64,000 bases of DNA, from NCBI GenBank assembly GCA_045588325.1, contig JAZNEA010000102.1, positions 3,320 to 67,319 of the forward strand, read 5' to 3'. This document shows, in pieces, positions 34,492 to 44,526 of this stretch. The position numbers and the translations under genes are program-made. How positions within the stretch are numbered: position 1 is the stretch's first letter; each line of letters opens with the position of its first letter. Under the pieces are notes generated by a model. It was given only the letters and a program-made list of their open reading frames with translations. It had not been told where the DNA came from and did no database searches. Source of the stretch: RGIG7378 sp045588325. GTDB taxonomy: Bacteria > Bacillota > Clostridia > RGIG7378.

Positions 34492-37400
34492 CTACTCCTT
34501 AATCTTCATGGATACAATCTTAGAAACGCCAGGCTCCTGCATTGTAACTCCGTACATATAATTTGCAATTTCCATGGTTCCACGTCTGTGGGTAATAATC
34601 AGGAACTGAGTATCGTCCACACAATTTGCCAGATAATTGCTGAATCGTGATACGTTCACCTCGTCCAACGCAGCCTCAATCTCGTCCAACAGACAGAATG
34701 GTGATGGTCTGAGCTTAAGGATGCCAAACAGCAACGCAATGGCAGTCAGCGCCCTCTCTCCGCCAGACATGAGATTCATGTTCTGCAGCTTTTTGCCGGG
34801 CAACTGCACAATAATCTCAACTCCGCTCTCCAAGACATTAGTATTGTCGGTGAGTTCAACATATGCCCTGCCGCCACCGAACAAGTCTGAGAACACCTGG
34901 GAGAAGCTGTCGTTTATCAATTGGAACTGGGATACAAACTGTTCCTTCATCTGGGCAGATACCTCTGAGATAATCTTGCGCAGTTTTTCTCCGCTCTCCA
35001 CAACATCTGCCTCCTGCTCCTTAAGGAATCTAAGGCGCTCCATGTTGGCTGCATACTGGTCTATGGCTGTCACATTGACGTCGCCCATGGACCTTATCTG
35101 ATCTCTCAAGTAATCAACTCTCTTGCGCGCAACCGACATATTCTCGGGAACCTTATACTGGCCCTCAGATGTCTCGTATGTAAGATTGTACTGGTCCCAC
35201 AACCTGTTCTTAACAATCTCGAGCTCTGACTGTTGGCGGATAGAATCATTCTGTGCCCTGTTAAGCTTGGCTACATAGGTCATCTTTGCCTCGTCTGTTG
35301 CCTCAATTTGCTGATTGAGCTTGCGGAACTCCTCACTAAGGCCATCCCTCTCTGCGGTCAGCACCTTAATATTATTCTCTGAGGCCACTCTCCTGGCGAT
35401 CAGGCCGTCAATCTCTGTCTCATGGCGATCGATGTCGTTTTCGATCTGATCCAGTGTCTCCTGGGCCTGCTGCTTTGCCTTGTTGGCCTGTTGAATATTT
35501 TCCAGAACAGAATTCATCTGAATCTGTTCTCTCTCCTTGTTGTGAAGGGCGTTGAGAGTAATAATCTCTAACTTCTCTAGGTCTGAACGGCGGGAGCTGA
35601 TCTGGCTATTTAGTGCCTCCTTGTCCTCCAGCTCCTGGCGAGCCTGTCTGCCGTAGGCCTCGATCTCCTCCATTATCATTGCCATCTCGGCATTGATCCT
35701 GGCCAGATTTTCCTTTGCTGCTGCCTGCTCTGTGTCCAATGCATCGTTGGCAACAACAACCTGAGCTCTATCGTCGACGAGCTGGTCTCTGCGAGCTGTT
35801 TCTCTGTCACAATTGACCTGCAATGAGCGAAGGCTATTCTCCATAACAGCCCTGTCGGTATGCATGTTTCTGAACTGCTCTGTAGCAGCGGCCAGGTCGC
35901 GGTCTGCATTTTTAAGCTGCAACTCCAGTTGGAGCAATCCTGCGTTGGCCTGAGCAATGCTGCCTGCCATACCCTGTGTAGACTCTGTCAGTTCCTGGAT
36001 CTCTCTCTTGCGGCTCAGGAAACCTCTGCCTGCGCCTGTATCCCTAGAACCACCAGTCATTGCACCTCCGGCATTGACCATATCTCCATCGAGAGTAACT
36101 ATTTTGAAGTTGTAATCGCACTTGCGGGCCATATCCATGGCGCTATCCAGATCCTTGGCCACAACTATTCTGCCCAATAAGTTCTCGACTACGGGGCGAA
36201 CATTTGCGCCGGACTTAACCAGCTCGGATGCAACACCTACAAATCCACTATGTCCACCAATGCGTCCCACAAACTCCCTCTCAAGAGTCCTGGTTTTGAC
36301 TGCATTAATTGGCAGGAATGTAACACGTCCTGCTGACTGGGACTTAAGATACTCGATGCATCTCTTGGCGTCCTGGTCTGTCTCTGTGACCACATCCTGT
36401 AAGCTGTTGCCCAGCACGAACTCTATGGCAACCTCGTACTTTCTGTCTACGCGGATCAGTTCTGACACTGTTCCTAACACACCTGTTGACAGATACCTGT
36501 TTTGTTTGCACGCATTCATCAAATTCTTGACGCTGCGCTGATATCCCTCCATGGAATTCTCCATCTCCTTGAGGGTGCGCAATCTGGCATTGCTTGCCTG
36601 ATAATCGTCATTTACACGCTGCAGCTCCTGTTTTTGCAGATCCAGCTTGTTGATAACGTCGTTCTTAGAATCTATGAGTGCCTCTATCTTATTGCGGGCC
36701 GTTGTAATCTTGGCATCGTAATTGTCCAGCTTAGTCTGGGCCTCTGCAATCTGCTGTACTCCGGCCTTAATAGCAGCCTCTGCACCTGCGATATCTGCAG
36801 TCAGGGTGCTGATCCTGCTTAAGTTGCCCTGGCGCTCCGTATCAATGGCAGTAAGCCTGTTGCCCAAGCTATTTGCCTCTGCAGAAAGGGCAGCATGTCT
36901 GTCTGTGGTGCCGGTGCTGATGGTCTCTCTCTCGGAAATTCTGGCGTTCAACTGAGCCAACTCATTGAGCTTTGACTCCAACTGTGCCTTAACCTCCTGG
37001 GCCTGAACGTCCAGGTCTGCAATCTGCCTATCGCAGGAATCTATCTCCTGGGCAATTCTCTCAACATCCTTGTTAAGTATTTCTGCATCCTCTGCTGCCT
37101 TGGAAATGGCCCCCTTGGCCTCTGCCATCCTCTGATAGCTAAGGTTGCGCTGTCCCTTGGCTGTCTCCAACTCTAGCTCCACATCGTGCAGCTGATTCTT
37201 AGCCTGATCCAGTCTCTCAACGCACTGCTGCTCCATATCTCCAAAGGAGCTCCTGCGGCCCACCAGTTCCTGCCTGCTGGCATCACAATCTGCAATACCC
37301 TGCTCCAGCTCCAGAACCTTTGCCTGGTACATCTCGGCCTTGTTCAGCAAAATGCGAATATTATCTACGTAAATGCCAACCTCCAGCTCCTGGAGCTCAT

Positions 37401-38058
37401 CTCTCAGGATGATAAAGCGTTTGGCCTTGTCTGCCTCCTGGGACAGCATGTCCATCTGAGAATCCAATTCATATATAATGTCCCTGATACGTGCCAGGTT
37501 GTCGTTGGCGATATTCAGTTTTTTCTCGGCCTCCTCCTTGCGGGTACGGAACTTGGTAATACCAGAGGCCTCCTCAAATATAGTACGGCGATCCTCAGCC
37601 TTGGAATTCAGGATAGAGTCAATCTTGCCCTGTCCTATTACAGAATATCCATCGCGGCCGATACCAGTATCCATGAACAGCTCACGTATGTCCTTAAGGC
37701 GACAATTTGTCTTGTTAATCTGGAATTCGCTCTCTCCGGACTTGTATACTCGTCTGGATACAGTTACCTCATCGTAATCGCATGGCAACTTTCTGTCCGA
37801 GTTATCAAATGTAAGGGCTACCTCGGCAAAACCTAAAGAACGTCTACCCTCACTACCGGAGAAAATGACGTCGTCCATCTTGGTACTACGGAGCAATCTG
37901 GGATTCTGCTCTCCCAATACCCACCTGATAGCATCGGAAATGTTACTCTTTCCGCTACCATTCGGTCCTATAAATACAGTTATTCCATCTGCAAAATCCA
38001 AGTCCAGCTTATCTGCAAATGACTTGAATCCCTGTACGTACAAATGTCTGAGTTTCAT
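34492..38058 (-). CDS. smc: Chromosome segregation ATPase SMC
   Basis: 1188-residue condensin subunit that organises and helps separate the chromosome. Walker A GPNGSGKSNISDAIRW at 32-47. Two long coiled coils (about 170-500 and 670-1020) flank the hinge (about 505-660, with GVLGTVSELIRV and GGSRDTGAGRGFL). The C-terminal head has the ABC signature LMSGGERALTAIALLF and Walker B SPFCLLDEIEAALDE. Overlaps rnc by 4 bases. ScpA and ScpB are not in the window. Confidence 0.97.
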   Translation of the reverse strand: MKLRHLYVQGFKSFADKLDLDFADGITVFIGPNGSGKSNISDAIRWVLGEQNPRLLRSTKMDDVIFSGSEGRRSLGFAEVALTFDNSDRKLPCDYDEVTVSRRVYKSGESEFQINKTNCRLKDIRELFMDTGIGRDGYSVIGQGKIDSILNSKAEDRRTIFEEASGITKFRTRKEEAEKKLNIANDNLARIRDIIYELDSQMDMLSQEADKAKRFIILRDELQELEVGIYVDNIRILLNKAEMYQAKVLELEQGIADCDASRQELVGRRSSFGDMEQQCVERLDQAKNQLHDVELELETAKGQRNLSYQRMAEAKGAISKAAEDAEILNKDVERIAQEIDSCDRQIADLDVQAQEVKAQLESKLNELAQLNARISERETISTGTTDRHAALSAEANSLGNRLTAIDTERQGNLSRISTLTADIAGAEAAIKAGVQQIAEAQTKLDNYDAKITTARNKIEALIDSKNDVINKLDLQKQELQRVNDDYQASNARLRTLKEMENSMEGYQRSVKNLMNACKQNRYLSTGVLGTVSELIRVDRKYEVAIEFVLGNSLQDVVTETDQDAKRCIEYLKSQSAGRVTFLPINAVKTRTLEREFVGRIGGHSGFVGVASELVKSGANVRPVVENLLGRIVVAKDLDSAMDMARKCDYNFKIVTLDGDMVNAGGAMTGGSRDTGAGRGFLSRKREIQELTESTQGMAGSIAQANAGLLQLELQLKNADRDLAAATEQFRNMHTDRAVMENSLRSLQVNCDRETARRDQLVDDRAQVVVANDALDTEQAAAKENLARINAEMAMIMEEIEAYGRQARQELEDKEALNSQISSRRSDLEKLEIITLNALHNKEREQIQMNSVLENIQQANKAKQQAQETLDQIENDIDRHETEIDGLIARRVASENNIKVLTAERDGLSEEFRKLNQQIEATDEAKMTYVAKLNRAQNDSIRQQSELEIVKNRLWDQYNLTYETSEGQYKVPENMSVARKRVDYLRDQIRSMGDVNVTAIDQYAANMERLRFLKEQEADVVESGEKLRKIISEVSAQMKEQFVSQFQLINDSFSQVFSDLFGGGRAYVELTDNTNVLESGVEIIVQLPGKKLQNMNLMSGGERALTAIALLFGILKLRPSPFCLLDEIEAALDEVNVSRFSNYLANCVDDTQFLIITHRRGTMEIANYMYGVTMQEPGVSKIVSMKIKE

Positions 38059-38774
38059 CGCTCAGTTTCCCCCTTTGTGGGCTTAACAAGGGACATCAAT
38101 CCCTTGGCCGCCTCTTGTTCTGCCTCTTTTTTGGTGTGTCCATGTCCTGTTGCAGACAGTCCGGCTGCCCGAACCTCTGCCTCAAAACGCTTGTCATGGT
38201 CTGGGCCTGTCTCAGAGATAATAACGTATCGTATTTCTCCCAGTCCCTTCCCCTGTATATAACTCTGCAAAGCGGACTTGTAGTCATCTACAAAGTTGCC
38301 GCTTAATACATCTGTGATAATGGGCATCATAAGCCTGACGGCCACGGCCCTGGCTACGTCAAAGCAGGAGTCCAGATAGATTGCTCCCAATATTGCCTCT
38401 ACAACGTCTGCCAACAGAGATGGCTTGCGGCGTCCCCCGCACAGCTCCTCTCCCTTACCCAGCAAGACGAATTCCGGCAAATCCAGCATCTCGATTGCGC
38501 ATCTGTAAAGAGCCCTCTCGCAGACGATATTCGATCTGGTTTTGGACAGAACCCCCTCAGGAGCCTCTGGCATTCTCTCGTACAAGTATGAGCCTATGGA
38601 TATTCCCAGCAAAGCATCTCCCAGAAACTCCAATCGCTCATAGCTGGCACAGTGATTGTGTGAGGACAACTCGTTGGCCCTGGACGTGTGAGTCAGAGCC
38701 TGTCTGAGCAGGGCCTTATTGCGGAATACGTATCCCAGCTTTTTTTCTATGCTAGCCTGCTGCTTTGGGTTCAT
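38055..38774 (-). CDS. rnc: Ribonuclease III
   Basis: Double-strand-specific endonuclease for rRNA and mRNA processing. 239 residues. Catalytic domain with the RNase III signature ERLEFLGDALLGISIGSYLY (about 46-65) and the second acidic cluster in LADVVEAILGAIYLDS. A C-terminal dsRNA-binding domain runs about 165-235 and ends GHTKKEAEQEAAKGLM. 4-base overlaps with both plsX and smc. Confidence 0.96.
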   Translation of the reverse strand: MNPKQQASIEKKLGYVFRNKALLRQALTHTSRANELSSHNHCASYERLEFLGDALLGISIGSYLYERMPEAPEGVLSKTRSNIVCERALYRCAIEMLDLPEFVLLGKGEELCGGRRKPSLLADVVEAILGAIYLDSCFDVARAVAVRLMMPIITDVLSGNFVDDYKSALQSYIQGKGLGEIRYVIISETGPDHDKRFEAEVRAAGLSATGHGHTKKEAEQEAAKGLMSLVKPTKGETER

Positions 38775-39766
38775 TTTGCAAACTCCCTGGTGAGTCTTTC
38801 CACAATCCTGGAATCACTGAGAAGCATGGCCTTTTTGAGGATAACGCTGGCGAATGTGGAATCCTTGGAATTGCCGTGTGTCTTAATTACCAGGCCGTTT
38901 ACGCCCAAAATAGGAGCGCCTGCACTCTCGTCTGTATTCATGGCCCTCTTCATCTCGGACATATCGCCCTTGATTGCAATATAGGCTGCCTTATTCTTAA
39001 CATTCTTTTCGAATATGCCTCTCAGCATACCAGTCAGCATCTTGGCAGTGCCCTCGATGGCCTTGATAACGCAGTTGCCAGTAAATCCGTCACAAACTGC
39101 AACCTCTATCTTACCCTTGAGGATGTCTGCGGATTCGATGTTGCCCACAAAGTTTACGTTGGCATCCAGCAACTCCTCAAAAGCGTCCTTAACCACAGGT
39201 GTTCCCTTGCCATTTTCTGTGCCCATGTTCAGCAGACCTACCCTGGGATTGGGTGTGCCTGTCAGAACGTTGTAGTAGATGCGTCCGATTTTGGCGAACT
39301 GGACGTAGTTCTCAGGCTTGATAACCGGGTTTAATCCTGAGTCCAAAAGCAGTGTAAACTCGCCATTTCTGTTAGGAATGGACGCTGGCATGGTAGGTGA
39401 CTGGATACCTTTGATCCTGCCCAAAATTAGGCTGGATCCCACCAGGAGTGCACCTGTGCTGCCTGCAGAAATCATCAGGTCCCCCTGACCCTCCTTTAGC
39501 ATATCCATGCACTTGAACATAGATGCATCCCTCTTTTGCTTAAGCACCTTAACCGGGTTGTCTGCCATGTCTACATATGTAGGCGCATCAATGACCTTAA
39601 CGCGCTTGTCGTTAAAATCCTCTGCCTGCATAATGGGCTCTATAAGCTTTCTGTCGCCAACCAGCAAAATGTCAAAGCCTGTCTTAGCCCTGACTGCGTT
39701 CATTACTCCTCTGACTGCTGCACCTGGGCAATTGTCTCCGCCCATTGCATCTACAATAAATACCAT
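38771..39766 (-). CDS. plsX: Phosphate acyltransferase PlsX
   Basis: Makes acyl-phosphate from acyl-ACP for the PlsX/Y route of phospholipid synthesis; peripheral membrane enzyme. 331 residues. Signatures are the start VFIVDAMGGDNCPGAAVRGV, ISAGSTGALLVGSSLILGRI, LLDSGLNPVIKPENYVQFA, and GFTGNCVIKAIEGTA. The usual rpmF upstream and acpP downstream are missing; it is flanked by pgsA and rnc. 4-base overlap with rnc. Confidence 0.96.
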   Translation of the reverse strand: MVFIVDAMGGDNCPGAAVRGVMNAVRAKTGFDILLVGDRKLIEPIMQAEDFNDKRVKVIDAPTYVDMADNPVKVLKQKRDASMFKCMDMLKEGQGDLMISAGSTGALLVGSSLILGRIKGIQSPTMPASIPNRNGEFTLLLDSGLNPVIKPENYVQFAKIGRIYYNVLTGTPNPRVGLLNMGTENGKGTPVVKDAFEELLDANVNFVGNIESADILKGKIEVAVCDGFTGNCVIKAIEGTAKMLTGMLRGIFEKNVKNKAAYIAIKGDMSEMKRAMNTDESAGAPILGVNGLVIKTHGNSKDSTFASVILKKAMLLSDSRIVERLTREFAK

Positions 39767-39770
39767 ATCT

Positions 39771-40343
39771 CTATCCTCTCAAATACTGCCTGTTGCGCAG
39801 CAAATACTCTACTCCGGACCAAATTGTCAAAATAACAGATAACCAAAATAGTATATCATACACATGGAATGTTGTGAAAATGATTGAAAACGGGAAATCC
39901 CTCAGTAAGGCGAAGATTACGGCCAGCATCTGGAAAACCGTCTTGCACTTGCCTGTGATGCCTGCTGAGATAACCTTTCCGTCGCCAGTAGCTGCCATCA
40001 TCCTGACTGCAGATACCAGAAACTCTCTGGCAACTATGATGATAACGCCCAGGGTTGGGAATATCCCCTGCCTGACCAGCACCAACATGGCAGAAACCAC
40101 CAGCACCTTGTCTGCAATGGGATCCATAAACTTGCCAAAGTTGGTAACCAGGTTATGTTTTCGTGCCAGATGGCCGTCTACCGCATCTGATATGGCCGCC
40201 ACAATAAAAATGGCAGCAGCCACGTATGTACCATAGGTGGCAAAAAAGCTATTGCCAATCCCCCACGGCAGACCCAGGGCGAATACCAGGAAAATCGGTA
40301 TCAGGCATACTCTGAAAATTGTAATCCTGTTGGGAAGATTCAT
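39771..40343 (-). CDS. pgsA: CDP-diacylglycerol--glycerol-3-phosphate 3-phosphatidyltransferase PgsA
   Basis: Integral membrane enzyme making phosphatidylglycerol phosphate. 190 residues with about five helices. It carries the full CDP-alcohol phosphotransferase motif in DAVDGHLARKHNLVTNFGKF plus MDPIADK, with all four acidic ligands. The start MNLPNRITIFRVCLIP is typical. 4 bases from plsX and a 4-base overlap with rimO. Confidence 0.95.
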   Translation of the reverse strand: MNLPNRITIFRVCLIPIFLVFALGLPWGIGNSFFATYGTYVAAAIFIVAAISDAVDGHLARKHNLVTNFGKFMDPIADKVLVVSAMLVLVRQGIFPTLGVIIIVAREFLVSAVRMMAATGDGKVISAGITGKCKTVFQMLAVIFALLRDFPFSIIFTTFHVYDILFWLSVILTIWSGVEYLLRNRQYLRG

Positions 40344-41695
40344 CTTACCTCTCCTATCAATTCGTAGTCCCTGTAGGTCTGGATGTAAACATCCACCATA
40401 TCACCTATTTCTAATGGCTCTGGACTGACAAAGTATACATAATCGTCTATATCCGGGGCCTCACCATAGGTTCTGCCATAGTAGAAAATGCCGTCATCTG
40501 CCACGCCCTCTGTGATGGTCCTGTATGTCTGGCCCACACGAGCCTTGTTCTTGGCGCATGCCACCTTGTGCTGAGCACGCATAATCCTGCGGGCCCTGGC
40601 CTCCTTAGTCCTGGTGGGAATCTGCCCCTTCATCTCTCCGGCAGGTGTGCCGTCCTCTCGTGAATAGGCAAAGGCGCCAAGTCTGTCAAACCAGCCCTCA
40701 GACACAAATGAGATCAACTCCTGTATCTCCTCCTCTGTCTCCGTGGGGTAGCCAGCAATAAGAGATGTGCGGAGCACAATGCCCGGAACCTCCTGTCGCA
40801 ACTTGGTCAGCACGGATTTGATCAGTGCCGAATCTCCTCTCCTGCGCATGTCCTTAAGGATTCTGTCGTTTATGTGCTGGATCGGAATATCAAGGTACTT
40901 GCACACCTTGGGATTCTCTCTCAGGACGGCAATAAGGTTATCGTCTATCTGCTCTGGGTATGTATACAAGACGCGAATCCACTCTATGCCATCAATCTTT
41001 GAAATCTCATCCATGAGCTCAGGCAATCTGCGTCTCTTGTACAAATCCAGACCATACCTGGTCGTATCCTGAGCCACCAGAATAATCTCCTTAACGCCCT
41101 TTGCTGCCAGGCGCCGGGCCTCGGCAACCACATCCTCGTATTTTCTGGACCTATATCGGCCCTTGAGGCTGGGAATGACGCAATAAGAACATGCATTATT
41201 GCAGCCGTCTGCTATCTTGAGGAAGGCATACGTGCCTGTGGAATGCATATTTTCTCTATTCAGGTAGGACAGGTCATTGAGATCCACAGGACCGTTCTTG
41301 TCAAAAATATCTCCAACATGAACGTGATTGTCCTCATAAATCTGGGACTCTGCGCCCTCTACTGTGGCAATGATGTCATCGTAGGTACCTGTGCCAAACA
41401 CATAGTCTACCCTGGGCATTTCTTCGCGAATTATCTCCCCGTACATCTGTGCCATACATCCCGTAACAACCAACTTGGCATCTGGCCTCATGGTCTCGGC
41501 TGCGCCCAGGATAGCCTCGATGGCCTCCTCCCTGGCACTACTGATAAAGGCACAGGTGTTGACTATAACCACATCTGCATTTGCCTGATTGTCTGTAAGT
41601 GCATATCTGCCTGTGGCCGCAAAATCAGCGGAAATATGCTCCGAATCTACAATGTTCTTGGGGCAACCAAGAGCTATAATGCAAACCTGCCTCAT
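40340..41695 (-). CDS. rimO: Ribosomal protein S12 methylthiotransferase RimO
   Basis: Radical-SAM enzyme adding a methylthio group to the conserved Asp of ribosomal protein S12. 451 residues. An N-terminal UPF0004 domain has three cluster cysteines in ALGCPKNIVDSEH, NTCAFISSAREEAIE and VTGCMAQMYG. The radical-SAM motif CNNACSYCVIP follows, then a C-terminal TRAM domain (about 385-450). The long PTRTKEARARRIM linker and the phrase LGCPKN favour RimO over MiaB or MtaB. 4-base overlaps on both sides. Confidence 0.94.
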   Translation of the reverse strand: MRQVCIIALGCPKNIVDSEHISADFAATGRYALTDNQANADVVIVNTCAFISSAREEAIEAILGAAETMRPDAKLVVTGCMAQMYGEIIREEMPRVDYVFGTGTYDDIIATVEGAESQIYEDNHVHVGDIFDKNGPVDLNDLSYLNRENMHSTGTYAFLKIADGCNNACSYCVIPSLKGRYRSRKYEDVVAEARRLAAKGVKEIILVAQDTTRYGLDLYKRRRLPELMDEISKIDGIEWIRVLYTYPEQIDDNLIAVLRENPKVCKYLDIPIQHINDRILKDMRRRGDSALIKSVLTKLRQEVPGIVLRTSLIAGYPTETEEEIQELISFVSEGWFDRLGAFAYSREDGTPAGEMKGQIPTRTKEARARRIMRAQHKVACAKNKARVGQTYRTITEGVADDGIFYYGRTYGEAPDIDDYVYFVSPEPLEIGDMVDVYIQTYRDYELIGEVR

Positions 41696-43287
41696 ACTAC
41701 CTCTTCTCTCTGGAGTTTGATCTCCCTAAGCTCCAGTCCTGGGTTTCTGTCGATGGACATATCAATGGACCACCTGTTTTCGAACAACAATACTGGCATG
41801 CCCTCATTATCCTCAATGCGCATTACGCCGCTGGGGAGTTTGAGTGAATCCAGGTCCTTAACCTCAGAATCGATCCAACGAGCAGCACTGTGGGGCATGT
41901 TGGCGAATCTGAGATCAACGCCATATTCACCCTTCATCCTGTGGCAGAAAACCTCAAACTGCAGCTCACCAACAGCTCCGATAATGATGGTCTCCATGCC
42001 TGTGTCGGGCCTGCGGAAAATCTGTACGGCGCCCTCCTCGGCAAGCTGCTGAACGCCCTTGGAGAACTGCTTGCGCTTCATGGAATCCTTGGGGGAAACT
42101 GTGGCAAACAATTCGCATGGGAACACAGGCAGGGGCTCAAACTGCAGTCTCTTTTTGCCTGCAGAAACTGTGTCTCCTACTGTAAAGTCGCCCTGGTCGA
42201 AGATACCGATAATATCTCCCGGCCATGCATCCTCTACTACAACTCTATCCTGTGCCATAAACTGCTGGGGCTGGGCCAATCTGACCTGCCTGCCTGTACG
42301 GGTCTGTGTGACCTCCATACCCTTTTCAAAATGGCCGGAACAAATGCGCATAAAGGCAATCCTATCTCTGTGAGCAGGGTTCATGTTGGCCTGAATCTTA
42401 AAAATAAAGCCTGAGAAATCCGGGTCATCTGCCTCGATTTTGCCCATATTGGACTTGTGTGCGCCGGGACATGGTGCCAGCTCTAAGAAGGCCTTGAGGA
42501 AAGGCTCAACGCCAAAGTTGTTCATGGCAGAACCAAAGAACATGGGGGTCAGTTCTCCCTTGATAATCCTGTCGTAATCGTAGGGATCACCTGCCATATC
42601 CAGGAGTTCTAATTCCTCGGTAAACTTATTGTAGTGGTAGTCATCCAGCAAAGCCCTGAATGACTCATCCTCTGTGGAACCTGTGATGGATGAAACCATG
42701 GATGCGCCGTGGTTGCCACCGGAATACAGCTGAATCTGCCTGGACTGTCTGTCATATACTCCCTTAAAGTCGCCCTCTGTACCTATTGGCCAGTTCATGG
42801 GATAGCATCTGATGCCCAACACTGTCTCGATCTCGTCCATGAGCTCAAAGGGGTCCTTGGCTGCACGGTCCATCTTGTTTACAAACGTAAAAATAGGGAT
42901 GTTGCGCAGGCGACAAACCTGGAACAGCTTGATGGTCTGGGGCTCAACGCCCTTGGCGCCGTCAATAAGCATAACTGCGCTATCCGCAGCCATAAGTGTA
43001 CGATATGTGTCCTCTGAGAAATCCTGGTGTCCAGGAGTATCCAGAATGTTGATGCAATAACCGTCATAATTGAACTGCATGGCAGAAGAAGTAACAGAGA
43101 TACCTCTCTGCTTCTCAATATCCATCCAGTCGGATGTGGCAAACTTGGCTGCACGACGAGCCTTAACGGATCCGGCCATGTTAATGGCACCTCCGTACAG
43201 CAAAAGCTTCTCCGTCATGGTTGTCTTACCTGCGTCGGGGTGGGATATAATGGCGAATGTTCTCCTGCTCTTAATTTCTTGTCTCAT
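41692..43287 (-). CDS. prfC: Peptide chain release factor 3
   Basis: Translational GTPase that recycles RF1/RF2 after termination. 531 residues. G1 SHPDAGKTTMTEKLL (about 17-31), switch I region with DWMDIEKQRGISVTSSA, G3 DTPGHQDF, G4 NKMD. The C-terminal domains include RFANMPHSAARW-type segments. Length and motifs match RF3 rather than EF-G. First gene of the prfC-rimO-pgsA-plsX-rnc-smc-ftsY run. No clear consensus promoter was seen in the 206 bases upstream. Confidence 0.95.
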   Translation of the reverse strand: MRQEIKSRRTFAIISHPDAGKTTMTEKLLLYGGAINMAGSVKARRAAKFATSDWMDIEKQRGISVTSSAMQFNYDGYCINILDTPGHQDFSEDTYRTLMAADSAVMLIDGAKGVEPQTIKLFQVCRLRNIPIFTFVNKMDRAAKDPFELMDEIETVLGIRCYPMNWPIGTEGDFKGVYDRQSRQIQLYSGGNHGASMVSSITGSTEDESFRALLDDYHYNKFTEELELLDMAGDPYDYDRIIKGELTPMFFGSAMNNFGVEPFLKAFLELAPCPGAHKSNMGKIEADDPDFSGFIFKIQANMNPAHRDRIAFMRICSGHFEKGMEVTQTRTGRQVRLAQPQQFMAQDRVVVEDAWPGDIIGIFDQGDFTVGDTVSAGKKRLQFEPLPVFPCELFATVSPKDSMKRKQFSKGVQQLAEEGAVQIFRRPDTGMETIIIGAVGELQFEVFCHRMKGEYGVDLRFANMPHSAARWIDSEVKDLDSLKLPSGVMRIEDNEGMPVLLFENRWSIDMSIDRNPGLELREIKLQREEVV

Positions 43288-43353
43288 AAAACCTCTGCAA
43301 TATAATAAAAGGCATACTAACCCATAATCCGTATTATTTTACAGCTATGGGAA

Positions 43354-43400
43354 AATAAAAGCAAGAAATAGCGCAGCAACCACTATGGGCTACTGCGCTA
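43354..43400 (-). terminator. Intrinsic terminator between the lipoprotein genes and prfC
   Basis: Minus strand: TAGCGCAG / CTGCGCTA outer 8-bp stem with further TAGCC/GGTTG-type pairing inside, followed by a T-rich tail TTTCTTGCTTTTATTTT. It is imperfect but suitably placed 94 bases after the short lipoprotein gene. Confidence 0.65.
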
Positions 43401-43493
43401 AAGAATAAGGAGTCCTATCCGCTGGTGCAGGAATCACCAACGAATGCTGATATTTTGTGCTTTAACCTCCTGGACGTTATTCCATCCTTCATA

Positions 43494-43871
43494 TTACTCA
43501 TTATTTATATCATCATCATAAGTTTCAGAATCAGGCTCATAAGCTGTCCCACTGTATGTAAATATGCTCTTGCCCAACGGCATAGTGGCATATGCTTTAT
43601 CCGCCTCAGCAATCATTATGGTTGTCATAGATGCGGGCGTACAAAGTTCATCCTTATTACTATGGATATTTATTACCGGATAAAGCACACCTGGCAATCG
43701 AGTCTCCAGATTCACTATATTTTGGAAAATACTGGTGTCTTGCGCCTCAGGAGTAGGCATAGGATTTGCAGTGTCTGATGTGGGTTCTGCTCTGCCGCAC
43801 GCAGTGATGCAAAATGCAAGGGTCAAACAACAAAACAATATAGCAACTATTCTTTCTATTCTGTTATCCAT
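43494..43871 (-). CDS. Small lipoprotein, internally shortened paralogue
   Basis: 125 residues from the ATG at 43871 (MDNRIERIVAILFCC), whose GAGGGTG ribosome site lies in a 45-base repeat shared with the next gene. Signal peptide with lipobox ITACGR. The mature part aligns to the larger paralogue at its two ends only: SIFQNIVNLE matches the SVFDNVTNIS segment and GVLYPVINIH to FTYSG matches GNILYPVINVH to FTFSG. About 65 residues in between are missing. It is probably a deletion derivative. Function unknown. Confidence 0.7.
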   Translation of the reverse strand: MDNRIERIVAILFCCLTLAFCITACGRAEPTSDTANPMPTPEAQDTSIFQNIVNLETRLPGVLYPVINIHSNKDELCTPASMTTIMIAEADKAYATMPLGKSIFTYSGTAYEPDSETYDDDINNE

Positions 43872-44507
43872 GTAAATGCACCCTCGTCTTTCTCTCATCT
43901 TTCTTTATCTTCCGAATGATAGAAGTTATCTATCCTATTATCCTTGTCATCAAAGTAATTTCCACTAAATGTAAATTTGATCTCACCAATTAGCATTTCT
44001 GCGTACCTTTTATCTACCTCAGCAGTCATTAATGAAGTCATATACGCGCAGTCAAATGCATTTCCCTCCATATGGACATTTATCACCGGGTATAATATAT
44101 TGCCTTCTATGACTGGATTGGGATTCAATGTTACCGTTGGAGTGCCAGACTCCCATTCCGCCTTAATCACCAACAATGCCTTATCCTTAAAGAAATCCTC
44201 ATCATATTCCTTGTCAAGACGTAAATTGTTATACTCCTCTATAGTCTTTATCCAATATGCTCCGTAGTCCGCTTCCCTATTAGTGTAGAAACTTATATTC
44301 GTAACATTATCAAATACACTTTCCCTCAATAATTCTGGCGTAGTAGTTGCATTTTCCTCAGGAGTTTGTGTTACTACATCAGCTCCTAAGTCTGTTATTT
44401 GGCCTGGACTACAACCTGCAATACAAGCTATCAACAAAATGGCTACTAGCACTTTAACAAGCCTTTCTATTCTGTTATCCATGTAAATGCACCCTCGTCT
44501 TTCTCTC
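43852..44507 (-). repeat. 45-base direct repeat covering the start of both lipoprotein genes
   Basis: Positions 43852-43896 and 44463-44507 are identical over 45 bases. They include the ribosome site, the ATG and the first codons (MDNRIER). This marks a recent tandem duplication, or recombination between the two genes. Confidence 0.9.
43895..44482 (-). CDS. Lipoprotein with PrcB-C-like domain
   Basis: 195 residues from the ATG at 44482. The n-region MDNRIERLVKVL, a hydrophobic core and lipobox IAGCSP (Cys near residue 24) show a lipoprotein exported to the outer membrane face. The mature domain (about 55-175) has a pattern like the PrcB C-terminal family: an aromatic WIKTIEEYNNL, then DEDFFKDKALLVI, then paired strands. 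That match is by eye. It is followed after 23 bases by its shortened paralogue. Preceded by a structured leader with a terminator. Confidence 0.7.
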   Translation of the reverse strand: MDNRIERLVKVLVAILLIACIAGCSPGQITDLGADVVTQTPEENATTTPELLRESVFDNVTNISFYTNREADYGAYWIKTIEEYNNLRLDKEYDEDFFKDKALLVIKAEWESGTPTVTLNPNPVIEGNILYPVINVHMEGNAFDCAYMTSLMTAEVDKRYAEMLIGEIKFTFSGNYFDDKDNRIDNFYHSEDKER

Positions 44508-44526
44508 TCCCTGTCCTTCTCTACCC

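Noticed and set aside
34492..38058. RecN or MukB-like alternative for the SMC gene
   Set aside because: Hinge, ABC signature and the rnc-smc-ftsY context all fit Smc.
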